A DNA stretch of 64,000 bases from CANGYM01 sp044372405 (GTDB lineage: Bacteria > Pseudomonadota > Alphaproteobacteria > JAJTHO01 > CANGYM01). Positions within the stretch are counted from its first letter, which is position 1. Every line of letters starts with the position of its first letter. Below are positions 52,922 to 62,023 of the stretch, piece by piece. Position numbers and translations under genes: made by a program. The notes under the pieces were generated by a model. The model was not told the DNA's origin. It saw nothing but the letters and a program-made list of their open reading frames with translations, and did no database searches. The stretch covers positions 1 through 64,000 of the forward strand of contig JBILRW010000005.1 of NCBI GenBank assembly GCA_044372405.1, given 5' to 3'.

Positions 52922-54234
52922 CAACTGACGCTGATTTAACCCCCAAAGCCATTGTGGCTGAACTGGACCGCTATATCGTGGGCCAAAACGATGCCAAACG
53001 TGCGGTGGCCAATGCCCTGCGCAATCGCTGGCGCCGCAAGCAACTGGACGAGCCGTTAAAATCCGAGGTCCTGCCCAAAAATATCCTGATGATCGGGCCC
53101 ACCGGCGTGGGAAAAACGGAAATTGCCCGCCGTTTGGCCAAATTGGTCAATGCGCCGTTTATTAAGGTCGAGGCCACCAAATTTACCGAGGTGGGCTATG
53201 TCGGCCGCGATGTGGAACAAATCATTCGTGACCTGGTGGAAATCGCCATTGCCCTGGTCCGCCAGATCAAAAAAACAGAAATCCTTTCCAAGGCCGAAGC
53301 GGAAGCGGAAGAACGTGTTCTGGATGCCCTGGTGGGCGATGCCGCCAGCCAGGATACCCGCGATAAATTCCGCGCCATGCTGCATCAGGGCAAACTGGAC
53401 GAGCGGGAAATTGAAATTGACGTGAAAGAAACCCCCGCCGGCATGAAAACCTTTGACATTCCCGGCATGCCGGGCGCGCAAATGGGCATGATGAATTTGG
53501 GGGATATTTTGGGAAAATCCTTTGGCGCCCAGACCAAAAAGAAAAAAACCACGGTGCGGGATTCCTATGACTACCTGATTGCTGAGGCCTGCGATGATCT
53601 GATGGATGATGATGACATCGTCAAAACGGCCATTGAGTGGGTGGAACAAAACGGCATTGTGTTTTTGGATGAGGTGGACAAAATCTGCGCCCGATCCGAA
53701 ATGCGCGGCGGCGATGTCAGTCGGGAAGGCGTACAGCGGGATCTGCTCCCCCTCATCGAGGGCACCGTGGTGTCCACCAAACACGGCCAGGTCAAAACGG
53801 ACCATATTTTGTTTATTGCCTCCGGTGCGTTTCATTTGGCGAAACCATCGGATTTGTTGCCGGAATTACAGGGCCGTTTGCCCATTCGGGTTGAGCTGCA
53901 ACCCCTGACCCGTCAGGATTTCTGCCGTATTTTAACAGAACCTGAATGTAGTTTAATCAAACAATACATCGCGTTACTTAAAACCGAAAACGTCGATTTG
54001 GCCTTTACCGATGAATCCATTGAACGCCTGGCGGAATTGGCCACGGAAATCAATGCCTCCGTCGAAAACATCGGCGCCCGCCGTTTGCACACGCTGCTGG
54101 AGCGGTTAACGGATGACATTAGCTATAATGCCACAGATCATGCGGGAACAACCGTTAACCTGGATGTTCCTTATGTGAATGAACGGCTGGCCTCGCTGGC
54201 GAAAAATACGGATTTGAGTCGGTTTGTGCTGTAG
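52918..54234 (+). CDS. hslU: ATP-dependent protease ATPase subunit HslU
   Basis: HslU unfolds substrates and feeds them to HslV. The 438-residue AAA+ protein shows VAELDRYIVGQNDAKRAVA, Walker A GPTGVGKTEIARRLA, the family VEATKFTEVGYVGRDVE, Walker B VFLDEVDKIC, and the C-terminal tail ending DLSRFVL that activates HslV. The ATG at 52918 overlaps the hslV stop as ATGA. Confidence 0.97.
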   Translation: MTTDADLTPKAIVAELDRYIVGQNDAKRAVANALRNRWRRKQLDEPLKSEVLPKNILMIGPTGVGKTEIARRLAKLVNAPFIKVEATKFTEVGYVGRDVEQIIRDLVEIAIALVRQIKKTEILSKAEAEAEERVLDALVGDAASQDTRDKFRAMLHQGKLDEREIEIDVKETPAGMKTFDIPGMPGAQMGMMNLGDILGKSFGAQTKKKKTTVRDSYDYLIAEACDDLMDDDDIVKTAIEWVEQNGIVFLDEVDKICARSEMRGGDVSREGVQRDLLPLIEGTVVSTKHGQVKTDHILFIASGAFHLAKPSDLLPELQGRLPIRVELQPLTRQDFCRILTEPECSLIKQYIALLKTENVDLAFTDESIERLAELATEINASVENIGARRLHTLLERLTDDISYNATDHAGTTVNLDVPYVNERLASLAKNTDLSRFVL

Positions 54235-54244
54235 GAGAAGGGGA

Positions 54245-54721
54245 TCACGAATCCCCCTTCAGTATCCGCTGTTTATCCCGTTGCCAAGATCGTTCTTTTT
54301 CGGTTTCCCGTTTATCATGTTTCTTTTTGCCCTGGGCGGTGGCGATTTTGGCCTTAATCAGCCCCTTGTCGTTGCTGTAGACCTCCAGCACCACCGCGGT
54401 CATTTGATCGCGGGCAATGGCGCCCATGATTTTGTTGATTTCCCGTTTGTGCAGCAATAACAGACGCGGGCGTTCCTCCGCATGATTGCCTTGCCGGGCA
54501 AAGGGATAGGGCGCAATGTGCATGCCCATGGCGTACAGATTGCCTTCTTTTTCAATAACGTAAGCATCTTTCAGCTGGCCCCGCCCCATGCGCAGCGATT
54601 TCACTTCGGTGCCCATCAGTTGCAGGCCGGCCTCCCACGTGTCCCCCAGGATATAATCATGGCGGGCCTTCCGGTTTGTGATACGGACCGGGGAAAACGG
54701 GGAGCTTTTTGCCTTGGCCAT
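54245..54721 (-). CDS. smpB: SsrA-binding protein SmpB
   Basis: SmpB carries tmRNA to stalled ribosomes. The 158-residue basic protein has NRKARHDYILGDTWEAGLQL, GTEVKSLRMGRGQLKDAYV and the C-terminal KKKHDKRETEKERSWQRDK tail. The ATG at 54721 overlaps the dapA stop (TAATG). The ssrA gene itself was not found in this window. Confidence 0.95.
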   Translation of the reverse strand: MAKAKSSPFSPVRITNRKARHDYILGDTWEAGLQLMGTEVKSLRMGRGQLKDAYVIEKEGNLYAMGMHIAPYPFARQGNHAEERPRLLLLHKREINKIMGAIARDQMTAVVLEVYSNDKGLIKAKIATAQGKKKHDKRETEKERSWQRDKQRILKGDS

Positions 54722-55605
54722 TAAGACAGTCCCGTCATGGCCCGATGGATGTGGTCTTCTGTGGTTGCTGTGATGGGCACCAGGGGCAAGCGCAGTGCGT
54801 TTTGACACAGCCCCAAACGTGACGCCCCATACTTCACCGGCCCCGGGCTGGTTTCATAAAACAACGCATCATGCAGCGGCATCAGTTTTTGCTGAATGGC
54901 GCGGGCCTGATCCCAGTGTCCCCGCATGGCCAGATTGTAAACCTCAGCGCACATTTTCGGGGCCAGGTTGGCGGTGACGGAAATGGACCCCACCGCCCCC
55001 ATGGCATAAAACGCCAGGGCGGAGGCATCATCGCCGGATAAAAACAGAAAATCTTCCGGCAGGCCCCGGGCCCTCAGGCGCAAAATACGCCCCATATCGC
55101 CGGTGGCGTCTTTAATCCCCACGATTCTGGGCAACGCCGCAAGTTCCAAAATCACATCATCCGGCAGAGCCAACGCCGTGCGGCCCGGAACGTCATACAA
55201 AAATAACGGCAAGGATGTGGCATCATGAATGGCAGCAAAATGGCACAACAAGCCCGTCTTGGTGGGTTTGTTATAATAGGGGGTAATGAGTAAAGCCGCA
55301 TCGGCCCCCAAATCTTCTGCCGCCTGAGTCAGTTCCATGGCCTCCCACGTGTTATTGGACCCTGTGCCAGCCATGACGGGACAACGCCCGCCCGCCACCG
55401 TTATGCATTGTTTTACAACACTTAAATGCTCGTCCATGGTCAAGGTGGCCGATTCCCCCGTGGTGCCACAGGGAATCAGGCCCGTGGTGCCACCGGCAAT
55501 TTGGTGTTCAACAAGCGTTGAAAACGCGCTAAGGTCCAAAGTGCCTTGCGCTGTCATGGGTGTTAAAAGGGCCACCATGGAGCCGGAAAAGGATTTTATC
55601 GTCAC
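54721..55605 (-). CDS. dapA: 4-Hydroxy-tetrahydrodipicolinate synthase
   Basis: DapA condenses pyruvate and aspartate semialdehyde, the first step of the lysine/diaminopimelate branch. The 294-residue barrel enzyme has GTTGESATLTMDEH, PYYNKPTKTGLLCHF, the catalytic Tyr in LFLYDVPGRT, and the Schiff-base Lys in IVGIKDATGDM. It is followed at once by smpB, a common alphaproteobacterial order. Confidence 0.95.
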   Translation of the reverse strand: MTIKSFSGSMVALLTPMTAQGTLDLSAFSTLVEHQIAGGTTGLIPCGTTGESATLTMDEHLSVVKQCITVAGGRCPVMAGTGSNNTWEAMELTQAAEDLGADAALLITPYYNKPTKTGLLCHFAAIHDATSLPLFLYDVPGRTALALPDDVILELAALPRIVGIKDATGDMGRILRLRARGLPEDFLFLSGDDASALAFYAMGAVGSISVTANLAPKMCAEVYNLAMRGHWDQARAIQQKLMPLHDALFYETSPGPVKYGASRLGLCQNALRLPLVPITATTEDHIHRAMTGLS

Positions 55606-55680
55606 GGTATGTCTGCTAGGGTTAAACAGTATTTTAGACAGTATAGGGTAAAGATGGCCTCTCTCCTACAGAGTTTTTTT

Positions 55681-57669
55681 ATGCGCGTTTTGTTTTTTTT
55701 GTTTTTGGCGTGGGGGTTCAGCCTTTCTGCCGCTGCGGCTTCTTTGTCTGCATCGGACCGTCAGGCCTATGCGGCGGCCTTTGATGCCCTGGATCGGGGA
55801 CGGTGGGATGATGCGGAAAGCTGGGCGCGGCGGGCCCAAAATCCGGTGTTGCGGGATGCCATAACCTGGTTTCGGTTAAAATCGGACCCGAAGGCCTCCG
55901 CCGAAGACATTGCCGCTTTCCTGAGTACCCATCCCAACTGGCCCCAGGAGGCCGCGTTCCAAGCCAAAGGGGAATCGGACATTTTGGGTCGCCAGGACGG
56001 CCCTGCGCTGGCAACCTGGCTGTCAAAGTTCCCGCCGCAAACCAATGGGGGGCGGGTTCATTATCTCAGCATGATGGATCAGGATGCCAGTGTTCCCCGT
56101 CATTTTATCAAGGCCTACGCGGTTTTCCTCTGGCGCACGGGGGATTTTTCTGAAACTGAGGCTGATGATTTCATCGCCCGTTACGGAAATTTTTTGCGGG
56201 ATGATGATCACCTGATCCGGGCCAGTCAATTGGTGTGGGATAAAAAATACGACCAATTGCCCGCCATGCGTTCGTATTTATCGCCGGAGGCCTGGGCGAT
56301 GATTGAGGCCCGCAAGGCCCTGAAAACAAAATCCCGCCGCGCCGGTGAAGCAGCCTCCGCCGTATCCGGATTTTACCGCGAAGATTCTGGATTTCTGTAT
56401 GATGCCGCCGTTTATGCCTATGATGCCAAACGGGATGAGGACATGGCCCGTTTTTTTGGGCGTATTTCGCCGGATGCTACGGTTTTGGAGCCCGATAAGG
56501 TCTGGAAACATCAATCCATCGTCGTGCGGCGTTTCTTAAGGGATGGCGAGGACAAAAAAGCCTATGCCCTTGCCGCCAATAACCACCAAAACGACGGGGA
56601 AAGCCTGGCTGAGGCGGAATTTTTGGCGGGGTTTATTGCCCTGAAAAAACTGGGTTGGGCAGAGCAATCGCTGATTCATTTTCAGCGGCTGCATGATGCC
56701 GTGGAAAATCCCATCAGCCAGGCCCGGGGGGCGTATTGGCTGGCGGAGGCCTATGCTTCCCTTAATAATGTTGAAAAACAACAACAATACCTTGAGGAAG
56801 CCGCCACTCACCCCACAACCTTTTATGGGCAACTGGCGCTGAGCAAACTGGGGCGCAAAGGGGTTTTGCCCGAACCGCCCGAGGCGGCTTCCTTAAGTGC
56901 TGCGCCGCCGCAGTTTCAAAAATTTATGGCAATTTTGGATGCCCTGGATGATTTGGGGGAAGACAAACGCATGATGCCCTTTGCGCGGCATACCTTTGAA
57001 ACCTTTGATGATGTGGGGTTGCGCGTGGCCCTGCTGGATCATCTGGTGCGGCTGGGGCGGATGAATTTATCGGTATCCCTGGCGAAAAAGGCCAAAAACG
57101 ATGGGCAATCCTTGGTTAAATTTGAATTCCCCAGCCAGTTTTCCTATATGAAAAATTTATCCACGGAAAAGCCCCTGGCCCTGGCCATTACCCGCCAGGA
57201 AAGTGTGTTTCAGGTGGATGCCCGCAGTCCCGTGGGGGCCATGGGGTTAATGCAGTTAATGCCGGGAACGGCCAAAATGACGGCCAAACAATTGGGCGTT
57301 AAATATAACCAAGCCGCCCTGACCCAGGATCCCTATTATAATGTCATGCTGGGCAGTGCGCATTTGGAAACTTTGCTGGAGGATTTCGACGGGGCCTATC
57401 CCATGGCCATTGCGGCCTATAACGCCGGCGGTGGCGCCGTGCGCCGCTGGATTCGGGATAACGGAGATCCCCGGTATCAAAGCCCCACCCATATGCTGGA
57501 TTGGATTGAAAATATCCCCTACCGCGAAACCCGAAACTATGTCCAGCGCGTGCTGGAGGGGCTGGAGGTTTACCGGATGCACCTAGATGCCCCCTTGAAT
57601 GTTAAGGATAAAAAGACGCAGAATCTGGCCTGGTGCCGGGCCACCTGTGTGGGGGAGGCGGTCCCCTGA
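55681..57669 (+). CDS. slt: Soluble lytic murein transglycosylase
   Basis: This periplasmic enzyme cleaves peptidoglycan with 1,6-anhydro product formation. A signal peptide (VLFFLFLAWGFSLSAAAA) is followed by a long helical superhelix and a C-terminal SLT domain: ITRQESVFQVDARSPVGAMG with the catalytic Glu, LMQLMPGTAKMTAKQLG, and MAIAAYNAGGGAV. The ATG at 55681 gives the cleanest signal peptide; an in-frame ATG at 55654, with AGGG upstream, is an alternative. It diverges from dapA. Confidence 0.93.
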   Translation: MRVLFFLFLAWGFSLSAAAASLSASDRQAYAAAFDALDRGRWDDAESWARRAQNPVLRDAITWFRLKSDPKASAEDIAAFLSTHPNWPQEAAFQAKGESDILGRQDGPALATWLSKFPPQTNGGRVHYLSMMDQDASVPRHFIKAYAVFLWRTGDFSETEADDFIARYGNFLRDDDHLIRASQLVWDKKYDQLPAMRSYLSPEAWAMIEARKALKTKSRRAGEAASAVSGFYREDSGFLYDAAVYAYDAKRDEDMARFFGRISPDATVLEPDKVWKHQSIVVRRFLRDGEDKKAYALAANNHQNDGESLAEAEFLAGFIALKKLGWAEQSLIHFQRLHDAVENPISQARGAYWLAEAYASLNNVEKQQQYLEEAATHPTTFYGQLALSKLGRKGVLPEPPEAASLSAAPPQFQKFMAILDALDDLGEDKRMMPFARHTFETFDDVGLRVALLDHLVRLGRMNLSVSLAKKAKNDGQSLVKFEFPSQFSYMKNLSTEKPLALAITRQESVFQVDARSPVGAMGLMQLMPGTAKMTAKQLGVKYNQAALTQDPYYNVMLGSAHLETLLEDFDGAYPMAIAAYNAGGGAVRRWIRDNGDPRYQSPTHMLDWIENIPYRETRNYVQRVLEGLEVYRMHLDAPLNVKDKKTQNLAWCRATCVGEAVP

Positions 57670-57701
57670 GGTGGACCGTTAAAACTCACCCCAACCAAAG
57701 A

Positions 57702-57851
57702 TTACAAAGGCTTGGAATGTTGCGGGTTTTGTTGCCCCGAGACATAGGCATCCATTAGGTTTCGGATCATGGCCTGGTAAGACGTATCGTAGTGCTTGGC
57801 CTGCTGTTTGAAAAAATCAATGCTGCCTGCAACTTCTTTAATACAAACCCC
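57702..57851 (-). pseudogene. Remnant of a CopG/BrnA-like antitoxin
   Basis: On the minus strand about 46 codons read IKEVAGSIDFFKQQAKHYDT, SYQAMIRNLMDAYVSG and end at a TAA. The D-F-F-K-x-x-A ... YQ-x-x-I-x-x-x-x-x-x-Y pattern resembles the C-terminal ribbon-helix-helix region of CopG-like antitoxins. There is no start codon and a stop lies just upstream, so the gene is broken and no toxin remains. The other bases between slt and the DUF262 gene (57670-58008) show nothing else. Confidence 0.45.
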
Positions 57852-58008
57852 TCAAACGACTGTACCACAGGGGTGGCTCTTTTGCTTCAAGAGTGAAATG
57901 TGGGTGTCTTGTAAGGGGGGTGGGTGTGGGGATTTTAATTGTATTTTTTCACTAAAAAGCGTTAGGATACCCTCAAACAGACTTATACTCATGCAGGGAA
58001 TTGGCTCT

Positions 58009-59112
58009 ATGTCAGATGAACTTACCAATACTTTAGATAATGCAAAAAAATCAGTAAAAACAGATGGCTATCCAATTGCTATTGGGGAGATTCAGAGTAT
58101 GTATGAAAGGGGAGAAATTATCCTTCGTCCCCAATATCAGCGCTATTTTCGTTGGAGTTCCGAGCAAAAATCAAAATTGATAGAGTCTATTTTAATAGGA
58201 TTGCCCCTGCCTTCATTTTTTATGGCACAAGATGAAGAAGGAAAATGGGAAGTTGTTGATGGAATGCAAAGACTGTCAACAATATTAGATTTTATGGGTG
58301 CCCTTAATCAGGATTATACATCCAATCCACACTACAAGCGTTTTTCAATATTGGATGAGGGATTATTTTATCTGCCTACTTTTGAATCGAAAGGCTGGGG
58401 CGACTTACCTAGCCGGGTTCAATTAGACTTTAAGAGAACGAAAATTCAATTGGTTATTTTGCTTCGTGAGACAAATCAAGATGCTAGATTTGAACTTTTC
58501 CAAAGATTAAATAGTGGCGGTAGTCAAATTTCTGGCCAAGAATTGCGCAATGCCATTCTTGCATCAGATAATCCAGACATGTTGAATTGGCTTGAGTGGT
58601 TATCTCAAAATGAAAACTTCAAGAAAACAACATGCTTATCAGAAAAGGATATAGAAACACGCTATGATATGGAATTGGTCCTTAGATTTATCGCTTTGTT
58701 AGAATATGACTCTGAAAAGTTATCAAAAGCATTAAAACGAATTGGTAGTTTGGATGTATTTTTGACGAAATTTCTACGAGAAATTTCTAAAAAAGATGCA
58801 AATTTTGAATTTGAGAAATATCAAATAGCTTTTGAGAAAACATTTAAAAAATTATTTGATGTTGGGGGCGAAGGCATCCTGAAATATAAAAAAGGAGCAG
58901 GCTCTGGGAAATTCTCTATTTCCTTTTTCGAAACTGTTACACTGGGCATGGCCTTGAACATTGATAATTTGCCAGCCGATGAAAATCTTTTATTGAAAAT
59001 AAATAGTGTAGCAGAAGAAAGGGATTATAAAATTGCCTCGGGAGCTGGTAAAAACGCTGCCTTTAGAATACCAAAACTTTTAGAATTAGGTAAAAATTAC
59101 TTTAAGGCTTGA
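58009..59112 (+). CDS. DUF262 domain protein
   Basis: The 367-residue protein has the DUF262 core: LRPQYQRYFRWSSEQKSKLI, SILIGLPLPSFFMAQ, then VVDGMQRLSTILDF with the DGxQR motif at residues 84-88, and RFELFQRLNSGGSQISGQEL. In GmrS the same domain (ParB/sulfiredoxin-like fold) belongs to a modification-dependent restriction enzyme. The DUF1524 HNH nuclease that often follows in the same protein is absent; instead a separate HEPN protein follows. The ATG at 58009 has AGGGA upstream. Very AT-rich compared with flanks. Confidence 0.85.
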   Translation: MSDELTNTLDNAKKSVKTDGYPIAIGEIQSMYERGEIILRPQYQRYFRWSSEQKSKLIESILIGLPLPSFFMAQDEEGKWEVVDGMQRLSTILDFMGALNQDYTSNPHYKRFSILDEGLFYLPTFESKGWGDLPSRVQLDFKRTKIQLVILLRETNQDARFELFQRLNSGGSQISGQELRNAILASDNPDMLNWLEWLSQNENFKKTTCLSEKDIETRYDMELVLRFIALLEYDSEKLSKALKRIGSLDVFLTKFLREISKKDANFEFEKYQIAFEKTFKKLFDVGGEGILKYKKGAGSGKFSISFFETVTLGMALNIDNLPADENLLLKINSVAEERDYKIASGAGKNAAFRIPKLLELGKNYFKA

Positions 59113-59113
59113 G

Positions 59114-59761
59114 ATGGTCATTCTTATGGAAAATGCCATTCTTGAATTACAAAGGCGACTTGATGAAGAATCTTCTGGGCGGAAGAGAGAGCTGGAAACG
59201 GCAAAGCAACTGGCTAGTTTAGCGTCTAACAATGAAAAACCATACTTATGTAGAGCATGGGTTGTTTTTATGTTTGCTCACTGTGAGCAATTTTTAAAAC
59301 AAGCCACATTTCACTACCTCTCAATCATAAAAGAACGGGGGATAGAATACGATTTATACCCTGTTTGGTATATTTTGTATGGTAACCAAAAAATTATTGA
59401 CGCAAAGAATAAGAATTTTATTCCTTCGGATGGCGTTACGAGAGAGCGCATATTCCAAGATATTTTAGTGAAAGATTCCAACCTTAATTTAAAAGAAGAT
59501 GCCAAACTTAATAACTTTAGCTTTGATGAAAAAACGATTCGATTCTTTTTTGATTGGGTCTTAAAAACAAACTTAAGGCATTCTGATTTTAAGTTTTTTT
59601 GTAAAAATCTTTCCAAAAAGAGACATGCAATAGCCCATGGCGAGGAGTCCTATGTAGACGCCTTGACAGACTGCGAACCATGGCATGAAAAAACATTCGA
59701 GTTCATGGATGTGCTTAAAGATGCCCTCATAGAAAAGATGACAAATTTGTGTTCCCCTTGA
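59114..59761 (+). CDS. HEPN-like nuclease (MAE_28990 type)
   Basis: The 215-residue protein resembles the MAE_28990/MAE_18760 HEPN family. The key HEPN motif R-x4-H is present as RHAIAH (Arg170, His175) followed by Gly-Glu; the earlier helical part has YLCRAWVVFMFAHCEQFLKQ. HEPN proteins of this kind are usually metal-independent RNases in toxin or defence systems. The gene begins one base after the DUF262 stop with AAGG upstream, so the two are translated together. Confidence 0.8.
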   Translation: MVILMENAILELQRRLDEESSGRKRELETAKQLASLASNNEKPYLCRAWVVFMFAHCEQFLKQATFHYLSIIKERGIEYDLYPVWYILYGNQKIIDAKNKNFIPSDGVTRERIFQDILVKDSNLNLKEDAKLNNFSFDEKTIRFFFDWVLKTNLRHSDFKFFCKNLSKKRHAIAHGEESYVDALTDCEPWHEKTFEFMDVLKDALIEKMTNLCSP

Positions 59762-59781
59762 TGAGACTTTTACGGAAAATT

Positions 59782-59797
59782 CCCCGCTTTCGCGGGG
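59782..59797. repeat. REP-like palindrome
   Basis: CCCCGC, a TTTC loop, and GCGGGG make a 6-bp perfect stem, within ATTCCCCGCTTTCGCGGGGA. Sequences like this are common extragenic palindromes in proteobacteria. No T-run follows, so it is not a clear terminator. Confidence 0.5.
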
Positions 59798-59830
59798 ATG
59801 GCACGGTTATGAGGTGAGCTCTCTTACAAA

Positions 59831-59871
59831 TAAAAAACCCGCCCCCTGTTTCCAAAGGGGCGGGCTTTTTT
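59831..59871. terminator. Strong bidirectional terminator after groEL
   Basis: CCCGCCCC (59837-59844) pairs with GGGGCGGG (59856-59863). On the plus strand a run of seven T follows after one C; on the minus strand a run of six T follows directly. It ends groEL transcription and probably the DUF262-HEPN unit from the other side. Confidence 0.85.
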
Positions 59872-59894
59872 TCAGAACAATCTGAAAGGATCCC

Positions 59895-61544
59895 CTAGAA
59901 TCCCCCCATGCCGCCCATCATGTCACCCATGCCGCCGGCGCCAGGGGTGTTGTCGTTTTTGGGTTCTGGCTTATCGGCCACCATGGCTTCGGTGGTGATC
60001 AGCAGAGACGCAACCGAGGCCGCATCTTGCAGCGCGGTCCGCACGACCTTTGTGGGGTCGATAATACCGGCCTTGATCATGTCCACGTATTCACCGGTTT
60101 GGGCGTTAAAGCCGTGGTTGGCGTCCTTGCTTTCCAGCAATTTGCCCGCCACAACAGCGCCATCGTATCCTGCGTTTTCAACGATTTTACGAATGGGGGA
60201 CTGAACGGCGCGACGAATGATGTCGATACCCGTGGTTTGATCGGCATTATCACCCTTCAGGTTGGCCAGAACGGTTGTTGCGAACAACAGCGCGCGGCCT
60301 CCGCCGGCAACGATACCCTCTTGAACGGCAGCGCGGGTGGCGTGCAGCGCATCGTCCACGCGGTCACGGCGTTCTTTCACTTCGGTTTCGGTGGCCCCAC
60401 CGACGCGGATCACCGCAACACCGCCGGACAATTTGGCCAGACGTTCTTGCAGTTTTTCTTTGTCGTAATCAGAAGAGGTGTCCTCGATCTGGGCGCGGAT
60501 TTGGGCGCAGCGGGCATCGATGTCGCCTTTTTTGCCGTTTCCGTTGATGATCGTGGTGTCATCCTTGGTGATGCGGATTTTTTTGGCGGTCCCCAGCATA
60601 TTCAGGGTCACGTTTTCCAATTTAATCCCGATGTCCTCGGAAATGACTTCACCACCGGTCAAAATGGCAATGTCTTCCAGCATAGCTTTCCGGCGGTCAC
60701 CAAAACCAGGGGCTTTCACAGCGGCCACTTTCAGACCACCGCGCAGTTTGTTCACAACCAAAGTTGCCAGGGCTTCACCCTCAACATCTTCGGCAATGAT
60801 CAGCAGCGGACGGCCACTTTGAACGACGCCCTCTAAAACGGGCAGCAAAGACTGCAAGCCGCTGAGTTTCTTGTCGTGCAGCAAAATGAACGGGTTGTCC
60901 AGCTCGGCCACCATTTTCTCAGAGTTTGTGACAAAGTAAGGGGACAGGTACCCACGGTCAAACTGCATACCCTCAACAACGTCGAGTTCTGAGGCCAAAC
61001 TTTTGGCTTCTTCAACCGTAATAACGCCTTCATTGCCCACTTTTTTCATGGCACTGGCAATCATTTCGCCGATTTCTTTTTCTCCGTTGGCGGAAATGGT
61101 ACCCACCTGAGAAATTTCTTCGGACGACGAGATCGCTTTGGACTGTTTTTGCAAAAATTCAACAATTTTGCTGACAGCCAAGTCAATCCCGCGTTTCAGA
61201 TCCATGGGGTTCATGCCAGCGGCGACCGCTTTGTTGCCCTCAACAATAATGGCGCGGGCCAAAACAGTCGCCGTTGTTGTTCCATCGCCGGCCAGATCAT
61301 TGGTTTTGCTGGCAACTTCACGGATCAACTGGGCGCCCATGTCTTGGAAAGGCTCCGCCAGTTCGATACTTTTGGCCACCGTCACACCGTCCTTGGTGAT
61401 TTGGGGCGCGCCGAAAGATTTTTTAATCACCACGTTACGACCTTTGGGTCCCAGCGTGACAGAGACAGCGTCCGCGAGTTTGATCACACCTTTGATCATT
61501 TCATCACGGGCATCGCTGCCGAAACGAATCAGTTTTGCAGTCAT
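59895..61544 (-). CDS. groEL: Chaperonin GroEL
   Basis: GroEL is the 60-kDa folding chamber. The 549 residues carry all family hallmarks: VTLGPKGRNVVIKKSFGAP, VGDGTTTATVL-like AGDGTTTATVLARAI, AAVKAPGFGDRRKAML, the signature ATETEVKERRDRVDDALHAT region, and the GGMGDMMGGMGGF tail. It follows groES by 27 bases on the same strand. Confidence 0.98.
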   Translation of the reverse strand: MTAKLIRFGSDARDEMIKGVIKLADAVSVTLGPKGRNVVIKKSFGAPQITKDGVTVAKSIELAEPFQDMGAQLIREVASKTNDLAGDGTTTATVLARAIIVEGNKAVAAGMNPMDLKRGIDLAVSKIVEFLQKQSKAISSSEEISQVGTISANGEKEIGEMIASAMKKVGNEGVITVEEAKSLASELDVVEGMQFDRGYLSPYFVTNSEKMVAELDNPFILLHDKKLSGLQSLLPVLEGVVQSGRPLLIIAEDVEGEALATLVVNKLRGGLKVAAVKAPGFGDRRKAMLEDIAILTGGEVISEDIGIKLENVTLNMLGTAKKIRITKDDTTIINGNGKKGDIDARCAQIRAQIEDTSSDYDKEKLQERLAKLSGGVAVIRVGGATETEVKERRDRVDDALHATRAAVQEGIVAGGGRALLFATTVLANLKGDNADQTTGIDIIRRAVQSPIRKIVENAGYDGAVVAGKLLESKDANHGFNAQTGEYVDMIKAGIIDPTKVVRTALQDAASVASLLITTEAMVADKPEPKNDNTPGAGGMGDMMGGMGGF

Positions 61545-61571
61545 GGTTTTCTTCCTTTAAATAATAATAAA

Positions 61572-61886
61572 TTAAGCAGCTTTTTTCTTGGCCGAGGCAC
61601 CGGTGAGAACACCCAAAGCATCGGATTCTTTCATAATCAGGTACTCTTGACCGTCGATTTTGACCTCAGTTCCTGACCATTTTCCAAACAGGATCACATC
61701 GCCGACTTTGACGTCCAGCGCCGCGATTTCGCCCTTGTCATTGCGGGCGCCTGGGCCGGCGGCAACAATTTCACCCTGAATGGGTTTTTCTTTGGCAGTA
61801 TCGGGAATAATGATCCCGCCTGCCGTTTTTTCGTCTTGTTCCAGACGACGCACCAAAATGCGGTCGTGTAAGGGGCGAAAGTTCAT
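61572..61886 (-). CDS. groES: Co-chaperonin GroES
   Basis: GroES caps the GroEL chamber. The 104-residue protein has FRPLHDRILVRRLEQDEKTAGGIIIPD split over residues 3-28, the mobile loop region, GEIVAAGPG, GDVILFGKWSGTEV and EYLIMKESD. The C-terminal AKKKAA tail is slightly longer than usual. The start at 61886 (MNFRPL) fits the family; a longer frame from 61907 does not. Confidence 0.97.
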   Translation of the reverse strand: MNFRPLHDRILVRRLEQDEKTAGGIIIPDTAKEKPIQGEIVAAGPGARNDKGEIAALDVKVGDVILFGKWSGTEVKIDGQEYLIMKESDALGVLTGASAKKKAA

Positions 61887-61951
61887 AAAACAACCTCTAT
61901 CATACATTGTGGTTTACGGAAATTCCAGTGGGGTTTCCACCGCTAAACCTT

Positions 61952-61980
61952 TAGGTAGGTATCTGACCCTGGAATGTCAA
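61952..61980 (-). promoter_or_regulatory. Promoter of groESL
   Basis: On the minus strand TTGACA (61980-61975) is followed after 17 bases by TACCTA (61957-61952). The bases around it (CCCTTGACATTCC) fit the CTTGA start of a heat-shock sigma promoter as well as sigma-70. No CIRCE palindrome was seen. Confidence 0.55.
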
Positions 61981-62023
61981 GGGCGGGAAGACTTTTTTTT
62001 AAAGGGTACCAGGGTTGCCTGAA

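Noticed and set aside
57796..58008. N-terminal extension of the DUF262 protein by 71 codons
   Set aside because: The extension is Cys-rich without family similarity and overlaps the antitoxin-like remnant on the other strand; the ATG at 58009 is preferred.
60027..60836. Long plus-strand reading frame (269 codons) opposite groEL
   Set aside because: It is the exact antisense of groEL, with a Phe/His-rich composition produced by the reverse frame. groEL is certain here.
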